Shown here one piece after another: positions 57,146 through 64,000 of a stretch of 64,000 nucleotides of DNA; positions within the stretch are counted from its first letter, which is position 1, and each line of letters begins with the position of its first letter. A model generated the notes under the pieces. The model had not been told where the DNA came from and ran no database searches. It saw only the letters and a list, made by a program, of their open reading frames with translations. Source of the DNA: Nigrospora sphaerica (taxonomy: Eukaryota; Ascomycota; Sordariomycetes; Amphisphaeriales; Apiosporaceae). Location: positions 682,001 through 746,000 of the forward strand of contig JAGVVL010000029.1 of assembly GCA_018287875.1 (NCBI GenBank), in the 5' to 3' direction. The position numbers and the translations under genes are program-made.

Positions 57146-58074
57146 ATGAAAAAAGCACTTGAAATTGAAGCATTAAATAAAACATATAAAAGCAAAAGAG
57201 GCGAAACAGTTGCCCTAGAAAATATTAATTTGTCAGTAGACGAAGGGGAATTTTTGGTTTTCTAGGTGAAAATGGTGCCGGAAAATCTACTACCATTGGT
57301 ATTATTAATTCCTTAATCATGAAGACGAGTGGTTCGGTCAAGGTCTTTGGATATGATCTCGACCATGAGCGAGAAGCAATCAAACGTTGTACAGGCTTAG
57401 TGCCCCAAGAGCCAAACTTTGGGTTTTTTGAAAAAGTAATAGATGTCTTAATATATCAAGCGGGATATTATGGAATAGAACGAAAAGTTGCTAAGCAGCG
57501 CGCTGAATATTATTTAGACAAATTAGGTTTATTACCCCATAGAGATAAGATTTGTATGCACTTATCTGGAGGCATGAAACGTCGCTTAATGATTGCTCGG
57601 GCACTGTTGCATGAGCCGCGTTTATTGATTTTAGATGAACCCACAGCCGGTGTAGATGTTGAATTAAGACAGATGATTTGGAACTCTTTAACCGAATTAA
57701 ATCAAAAGGGTACCACCATTATTTTAACGACCCATTATTTAGAAGAAGCTGAAAAACTTTGTAAAAATATCGCCATCATTGATCAAGGAAAGATTGTAAA
57801 GAAAATGGATACGCAGCAATTAGTCAGTCAAGTTGCAAACCAAACATTGATTTGTGATCTTTCGAAGAGCATGGTTAACCTACCCGCTAATAGTCCCTTT
57901 ACTATGCGAGTCATGCAGGAAAAACAAATAGAAGTGGATGTTAAGGCTGACCAAACCATCAATCAGTTATTTCAGTATTTACAACAACAAGAAATAGAAG
58001 TCACAAGTTTGCGTAATAAAACTAACCGTTTAGAAACCGTATTTTTAGACTTAATTAACACCAACCATTCCTAA
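57146..58074 (+). CDS. yadG: ABC transporter ATP-binding protein, YadG type (frameshifted)
   Basis: ATPase of an ABC-2 type exporter. The restored frame (one T added to TTTTT near 57255) gives Walker A GENGAGKSTTIGIINSL; signature HLSGGMKRRLMIARAL and Walker B LLILDEPTAGVDVEL are intact, with the switch histidine in TTHYLEEAEKL. About 310 residues, the YadG/CcmA-like size. Start ATG 57146 after TTAGGA. The permease follows after 13 bases. Confidence 0.9.
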
Positions 58075-58087
58075 TTTAATTAATCAT

Positions 58088-58870
58088 ATGTTGAATTTCA
58101 TTCGTTCCCCATATTTTATTACTTTCTCTACTTTAATTCGTAGAGAAATGACTCGTTATTTGCGTATTTGGGTACAAACCTTACTACCTTCTTTAATTAC
58201 CATGTTTCTCTATTTCATGGTATTTGGGCAGATCATGGGAGATCGCATTCAATTTGTACATGGATTTAAATACATGGTGTATATTAGTCCTGGCCTTATT
58301 ATGATGCCAATTATTACTAACTCTTTTAGCAATGTGTCCTCTTCGCTATACAGTATGCGTTTTCAAAAGAGCATTGAAGAAATGTTAGTGGCACCTATAC
58401 CCAATTGGTTGCTATTATCCGGTTTTGTAATTGGTGGAATGACCAGAGGCTTAATTATTGGGGTATTAGTTACTGGTTTAGTTTCATGTTTTGCTAGCTT
58501 ACCTTTTTCGCATCCAGGCATATTATTAGTGATTGCCCCTTCAACAGCATTACTTTTTGCTTTGGGTGGATTTTTGAATGCTTTATTTGCGAGAAGTTTT
58601 GATGATATTTCGGTGATGCCTACCTTCGTTTTAACACCACTTAGCTATTTAGGCGGTGTCTTTTATCCGATTGAAGCGCTACCTGTATTTTGGCAAAAAG
58701 TGTCGATGTTGAATCCTTTTTTATATATCGTCAATGCATTTCGCTATGCCTTATTAGGTATCAGTGATATTCCAATTGCTTATGCATTGCTGATGATATG
58801 GGTATTTTGCTTCATTTTAATTGGGGTAAACTATTCCTTACTAAAAAGAGGGGTAGGACTACGTAGTTAA
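58088..58870 (+). CDS. yadH: ABC-2 type permease, YadH type
   Basis: Six-helix permease (260 residues) pairing with the ATPase just upstream. ABC-2 landmarks: RREMTRYLRIWVQTLLPSLI, FQKSIEEMLVAPIPNW, and the PLSYLGGVFYPIEALP loop. YadGH-like exporters have no settled substrate. Uninterrupted. Confidence 0.9.
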   Translation: MLNFIRSPYFITFSTLIRREMTRYLRIWVQTLLPSLITMFLYFMVFGQIMGDRIQFVHGFKYMVYISPGLIMMPIITNSFSNVSSSLYSMRFQKSIEEMLVAPIPNWLLLSGFVIGGMTRGLIIGVLVTGLVSCFASLPFSHPGILLVIAPSTALLFALGGFLNALFARSFDDISVMPTFVLTPLSYLGGVFYPIEALPVFWQKVSMLNPFLYIVNAFRYALLGISDIPIAYALLMIWVFCFILIGVNYSLLKRGVGLRS

Positions 58871-58896
58871 GCAATTAAGAGAATACAATACCTCTT

Positions 58897-60941
58897 CTAT
58901 CGTTTAAAGGAATACATGTTTTCTAATGTAGCGCGTAGCGCAGAACGACTCGCTGTATTGCTTAATATAGAAGGGGCTGATTTTACCTTTAAATGCTTTT
59001 GATTTTGTATGTGTGGCTCATTTATTGTGTAAGCCATTAAATCAATAATTTCTATCGGAAAATGTTCGATAAAAAAAGTCGCCAAGTTTTTTAGGACATG
59101 GAATATATCCTTTACCTCAAAGTATAGAGTGTTCTGCTCTAGAATAAGCTGATAGATCTTTTGGGGAAAGGGTTGTAAATCATTATGTCTTAAGCACTCC
59201 ATCACCTGAAGTCTCGGAAAATATATACATACTAAGGTGAGCCAAACGTATTCGGTTTTGTTGTTAGTATGTTCCTTTCTTTTCATGCTATATAAAACTG
59301 AGTCATCATACATTTTATATAAATGTAAAGTATGTAAAATTTCAGAAGGGGTGAGCGCTTGGATAGAAGAGGTCAGTTTTTCTAGAAGAAAAGATGGGTA
59401 TTCAAATTGATGGTGTACGCTTTTGATATTACAACGGCTCGGCAGTTTTGCATCATGCGTTAAAGGAGCCCCCAGTAAAGTAAGCATTTTAACCATATTG
59501 GATAAAAAAATCTGCCTAATTTTGTAGTGGTTACTTGCGTATTGAAAAACCATCGATAGATAGCCATCTCGAGCGGACTTTGTTTTTGTGCATTATTAGC
59601 ATGAAGATCTGCTCCATACACTAATAGTAATTCAATAGTTCTAAAAAATTGTTCTGAAAGATAGTTAGCAAAGCCTTGCATCATAAAAGAACTAGCGCCA
59701 GAAAAAGTGGCCTCATCTTTGTTGTTTCTAATCGCCACATGTATAATACTGTCTCCTATGTGATTTTGAATATCCACCTTTGCTCCTGCTTGTAGGAGCA
59801 TCTCAATGAGAGGATAATTCAGTTGTTGCACGGCATAATATAAAGGCGTATTGCCTATCTCGTCAGTTGCATGAATGGCAGCACCTTGAGTGATTAAATA
59901 CTCTGCCGCTTCAAGATGTTCTAGCATAACAGCACAATGTAAGGCCGTTTGTTTAAATTGATTGGTAGCTTGTAATTGAAATGCTTTGGTTAATAAAAAT
60001 TCAATATTTTCCTGATTATTTCCTAAAGCGGCGTGATGTAGTAAGTTATTTCCCCATTTATCTTGGCTATTAAGGTACGCTCCTTTTTCTAAAAGAAAGT
60101 TAATCACTGCTGTATTTGATGCCTTAACGGCATAATGTAGAGCAGTCTCACCCCAATTTGTCATGCTATGGATAGATATTTCATAGGTTAAGACATGTTG
60201 AATAATTGATAAGTTCCCGCCTTGAGCAGCAAAGTGTAATAAAGTTTCATTTTCTTCTGTGAGAGCATAAGGATTAGCTTGATGGCTTAATAAATACTTT
60301 ATTGCTGCCACGTGGTTTTGTTGTACTGCCATATGCAAAGGTGTATATCCAAAGATATCCTGGCAATTAATATCTATTCCTTTCTGAACGAACCATTGAA
60401 TCAACGGTAGATTTTCTATCTGTATTGCAAAGTGTAAACTTGTTTTTCCTTCAAGGGTTTTTGCTTGAATGTCAGCACCTTCTTGCACTAATCGATTAAC
60501 CAGTTCAAAGTTAGCGGATTGAATGGCGTAGTGTAAAAGAGTTAGACCATTTTCAGTCGCCATATTTATATCAGGTAATTCATCTATCCCTGATTCAACA
60601 ATAGTTAGGTGTCCTCCTTTAGCGGCCCAATGCCATAAAGTCGCGCCTATATCATCTTGAAGTTGAGTATTACCACCTTGACTGATTAAATACTTTAAAA
60701 TGTCTAGGGTTCCTTGATAAGCCGCCCAATGTAGAGCCGTGGCTCCAAATTCATCTACTCCATTGATGTTAATACCCTGGCTAATTAAACCGTGTATTTG
60801 TTCAAGAGAGCCTTGGTAAGCAGCATGATGTAATCTTGTATCTAATGTACTATCTAATGTATCCGTAATGATATCCCCTAGTGGGTAGGCAGCTTTGTTA
60901 TTTTCAAGACTATATTGATAGCTAGTATTTTCCTGATCCAT
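58897..60941 (-). CDS. Ankyrin-repeat protein (frameshifted)
   Basis: About 680 residues. From residue ~35 there are 11-12 canonical ankyrin repeats with TRLHHAAYQGSLEQIHGLIS, GATALHWAAYQGTLDIL, GNTPLYYAVQQLNYPLIEML and so on. The C-terminal ~215 residues are helical without a known domain; they follow a shift in the 59480-59550 region. No signal peptide, unlike the ankyrin proteins at 28490-36000, so export would need another route. AAGGAG precedes the chosen start at 60941. Candidate effector by domain type (inference). Confidence 0.85.
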
Positions 60942-61068
60942 GCAATCACTTCTCCTTGACCTTGTTTTAACCAATCCTTGTACAATTCCATTTATTTATC
61001 TAATCATACAAACTGTTGGCGCATTATGATAGTTTGTCCAGCCTTTTAAAATTTGATGAGACTAACTA

Positions 61069-61976
61069 TTATGATGATGACAGTGTCTGTGTGCGTAACG
61101 CTAAACCTAAGGCCACTGAGTAATTATCCAGCCAATCAGCCTGGTTTTTGGTGATCTCGTTTTGATATTGATGGGTTGGGTGATCCTGTAAGTCAAAGAA
61201 ATCTCGACATCGACATTCAATTTCTTTAGCGTGAATCAAATCTCCTATTACCCAAATTGCTTGCACATGATAGCAAGATGGTTCTTTCCCAAGTACATAA
61301 AGGATTTGCGCATATATAATCGTGCTTAGATGTAAAACACTGGTTTCTTCAATCGTATCCGTTACACTACTTACAACATACTGATTTTTCCAAAGCAAAA
61401 TAATATATTGAGTAGGTTCTAATAGAACACTCACCCAGCATTCAGGATACTGATTAAGGAGATATAAGTATCGAAAGGTTCTCTCTAGAGCATGTGACCT
61501 TAGTTCAATGTTTTGAGTTTTCAGCCCATTTTTTTTAATGCAATACAGATACTGCTGCACCGTGTTTTTTGACAAAAAACCCCCAACACTCGTGTTGTAT
61601 GGTCTGCAGTTTTTAATTGTTGAAAATCGAAATATAGCGTATCTAACGCATTCAATAAAGAATCCGAGGCCATCCTGATGCTGATGGCTTTCCAATCCGA
61701 TTGGGTTGTCTCTATATTAAAAAATTGAGTGAAACACAGATGATCAGACAGTGCCGTATTGATCATACGGTAGGGGGTTTTCAGCATCGAGATAATCTCT
61801 TTTATTACGTCCTCCAATGATTTTGTATCCGTATCAACGGGCAGTGTCATTTCAAGTACCTGCTGAATATTAATCTCTTTTGCTTGTGAAGTAAGATAGA
61901 TCAGTTTAATAGCATGTAAGCTAATATCTAAACCTAAGGATTCTTTCGGTAGTTGATTCCAAATATCCCACTTCAT
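61069..61976 (-). CDS. PilM-like actin-fold protein (frameshifted)
   Basis: The N-terminus KESLGLDISLHAIKLIYLTS matches the first strand-turn of PilM (type IV pilus assembly platform ATPase-fold), and the C-terminus SVALGLALRTQ matches the PilM end. A T run near 61580 is one base short; adding it joins TTRVLGVF to SKNTVQQYLYCIKKNG. About 303 residues, shorter than typical PilM (~350). No pilN, O, P or Q is adjacent: upstream is ychF, downstream the ankyrin gene. Confidence 0.65.
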
Positions 61977-62062
61977 TATTATTGTTTTATATACATTTTC
62001 TAGATTCTATCTCCAATCTATTATAGGATAAGGGTTTTCTCTATTATCTTCTATTTCTTTTT

Positions 62063-63156
62063 ATGAGTTTACGATGTGGTATTTTTGGATTGCCCAATGT
62101 CGGTAAATCTACTTGTTTAAACGCACTTAGTCAGGTAGTTATTGCAGAAGCAAGCAATTATCCTTTTTGTACGATTAACCCCAATCACTCTATCGTTTCG
62201 GTACCAGACCCTCGATTATCTGAATTGAGTCAAATTGTGAACGCTAAGCAAGTCATCCCAGCGACCGTAGAATTTGTAGATATTGCTGGATTGGTGAAAA
62301 ATGCTTCTCAAGGGGAAGGATTAGGTAATCAATTTTTATCACATGTTCGCTCGGTAGATGCTTTGGTACATGTGGTTCGTTGTTTTGAAGATCCAGAGAT
62401 CATACATGTAGCGAATGCGGTAGATCCTTTATCAGATATTGAAATTATTAATACAGAATTAATTTTAGCGGATTTAGCATGGCTTGAAAAAATTCGTCAT
62501 AATATTCAAAAACGGTTAAAAACTGGTGAAAAAGCTGCGAAGGAAGAGCTCGAGATTTTACTAAAAGTAGAAAAAGTGCTCAACCAAGGTCAGTTACTTC
62601 GCCAAGTGGAGTGGGATATAGCCTTGGTAACGCAATTAAAAAAATGGGAATTTTTAACCATTAAACCGCTATTATATCTTGCCAATACCTCAGAGAACGC
62701 AACGCACGATAATGTGTTGGTAGCGCAAGTCAAAGCGCAAGCTCACCAAGAAAAGACAGAGGTTATTGTAAGTTGTATTAAGCTTGAATCCGATTTAATA
62801 GGAGTATCGGATACAGAGAGAGCTGAACTACTTGATTTATTAGAAGGTGAAGCGATGGGGCTTGGAGAGTTAATTCGTAAAGCCTACCAACTGTTAGGAT
62901 TGCAAACCTTTTTTACAGCAGGGGTGAAGGAAGTAAGAGCATGGACGATGCAAAAGGTGAAACTGCTTGGGATGCAGCAGGTTGTATTCATAGTGATTTT
63001 CAAAGAGGTTTTATTGTCGCAGAAGTAGTCAGTTATGAGGATTTTATTCACTATCAGGGCGTAAAAGGTGCGAAGCTTGCAGGAAAATGGAGAACAGAAA
63101 GAAAAAGTTATATAGTACAAGATGGAGATGTAATTCTTTTTCAGTTTAATGTATAA
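62063..63156 (+). CDS. ychF: YchF/Ola1-type GTPase (frameshifted)
   Basis: Ribosome-associated OBG-family NTPase, often ATP-using. G1 [17 protein letters not shown]3 [20 protein letters not shown], and a C-terminal TGS domain ([15 protein letters not shown]). The first frame ends at 63028 through a missing A near 62955; the other frame gives [20 protein letters not shown]. Restored length ~365 residues, as expected. Commonly next to pth; here it is followed by pal. Confidence 0.94.
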
Positions 63157-63205
63157 GAGGCTGTAAAGGGATTAAAATAATTACAATGCGCACGGAGGAA
63201 AGCAC

Positions 63206-63729
63206 ATGTGGAGTCAGGATAGGATCATAAAAGGATTGATGGTGGTAGGCTGTGGTCTTAGTTTAGTCGGTGGTTGTTTTGGCGGAAAGTCTAAGCCAAA
63301 AGACCAAATACAAACCCAAATAGAAGAGCCAGCCTTTACTGCAGAGGAAAATTTAGCAGCTTTTGATGAAAATGCTGAAAAAATTACGCTTAAAGTACCC
63401 TTAAAAAAGAGATTTACTATTTTAATCTAAATAGTGATGTGCTAAATAATCAAGCAAAATCGGAGCTGCAACGGATTGCCCAGTATTTTAAGAAAAATCC
63501 AGAGTTAGTTATTCGCTTGGACGGTCATGCAGATATTCAAGGACCAAGTGCTTTTAATGAACAATTATCTGAACAGCGGGCAAATAGTGTTAAATACTAT
63601 CTTGAACAATATGGCATTGATCCTGCTCAAATAGAAGTTTATGGTCATAGTAATCGAGAGTTAGTAGATTTACGTCATACAGAGACTGCTCATGCTAAAA
63701 ATAGGCGAGTAGAGCTGAGTTATCATTAG
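63206..63729 (+). CDS. pal: Peptidoglycan-associated lipoprotein, OmpA C-terminal family (frameshifted)
   Basis: Lipoprotein signal with lipobox LVGGC (Cys near residue 23), short linker, then the OmpA-like peptidoglycan-binding domain: LVIRLDGHADIQGPSAFNEQ, LSEQRANSVKYYLEQYGI, NRRVELSY. A T/A run near 63415 lacks one base, joining RFYYFNLNSDVLN. About 174 residues. tolB is not adjacent in this window, so it could instead be a Pal-like paralogue. Confidence 0.85.
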
Positions 63730-63760
63730 ATTAATAAACCAGTATATACAATCGCTAGGG

Positions 63761-64000
63761 TTATTCGACAGTGACGGACTTAGCTAGATGTCTTGGTTGG
63801 TCGATGGGTAACCCTTTGCAATGAGCGATATGATAAGCTAGGTATTGAAGGGGTATGGTATAGAGAAAAGGATTGAAATACTCGCAAGGACTAGCAGGTA
63901 AACGAATAATCTGTATTTGTTTGCTTGCCTCAATTGCTAACTGATTACCCGCAAAAATAATTAATTGCCCGCCGCGAGTTATTATTTCGTGAATATTGGA
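63761..64000 (-). CDS. glmS: Glutamine-fructose-6-phosphate aminotransferase, C-terminal end (partial)
   Basis: The last ~79 residues of GlmS: PFLYTIPLQYLAYHIAHCKG, then DQPRHLAKSVTVE and the TAA at 63761-63763. This end is characteristic of the isomerase domain that makes glucosamine-6-phosphate. The gene continues past position 64000. No shift in the visible part. Confidence 0.9.
   Translation of the reverse strand, partial: SNIHEIITRGGQLIIFAGNQLAIEASKQIQIIRLPASPCEYFNPFLYTIPLQYLAYHIAHCKGLPIDQPRHLAKSVTVE

Overview
The window looks like a chromosomal segment of a low-GC, host-associated gammaproteobacterium of the Legionellales type (Coxiellaceae/Rickettsiella/Berkiella-like; this placement is inference). 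The evidence is gammaproteobacterial housekeeping content and order (zipA-ligA, mltD near rnhA, lgt, nth, hemW, erpA, YadG/YadH-type ABC exporter, pal), a CsrA-type regulator, HU-like protein, and many eukaryote-like modules (ankyrin repeats, J domains, an F-box-like C-terminal motif). Layout: 1-463 end of a LolC/E permease. 562-7075 a cluster of signal-peptide proteins with an outer-membrane-barrel-like domain and a C-terminal J domain (three genes plus a remnant; one has perfect 96-bp tandem repeats). 7111-8823 regulators: LuxR-type, Xre/S24-type and an enlarged CsrA. 8923-14246 two tRNAs, hemW, erpA, dnaE. 14295-18677 a tandem duplication of [dnaE tail - repeat protein - MFS transporter]. 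18649-28367 PAS-like protein, priA, aromatic amino acid permease, IscA-like protein, class I aldolase, PAP2 phosphatase, lipA, metG, rpsT. 28490-38060 a decaying tandem array of paralogues with signal peptide, barrel-like domain, ankyrin-like region and F-box/PRANC-like tail. 38161-40924 a superfamily-2 helicase with an apparent Sec signal peptide, translationally coupled to an outer-membrane protein. 40790-57062 argD-like aminotransferase, sodB, mltD, rnhA, tRNA-Asn, recD2, DedA, an unknown acidic-tailed protein, ligA, zipA, nth, MFS, tRNA-Arg, lgt, L,D-transpeptidase, RMD1/DUF155, HU-like. 57146-64000 ABC exporter, a 12-repeat ankyrin protein, an orphan PilM-like protein, ychF, pal and the 3' end of glmS. 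More than half of the coding genes, including essential ones (dnaE, priA, metG, ligA, lipA, rnhA, zipA, lgt), are interrupted by a single-base shift, nearly always one base short in a homopolymer run. This looks like sequencing undercalling rather than mass pseudogenisation, so I give such genes as whole CDS spans and state the shift; clearly degraded copies are given as pseudogenes. The most unusual biology is the modular family in which one signal-peptide/barrel module carries either J-domain or ankyrin/F-box-like passengers, and next to it the exported helicase. A working hypothesis is that these proteins act on the bacterial surface or in a host cell.
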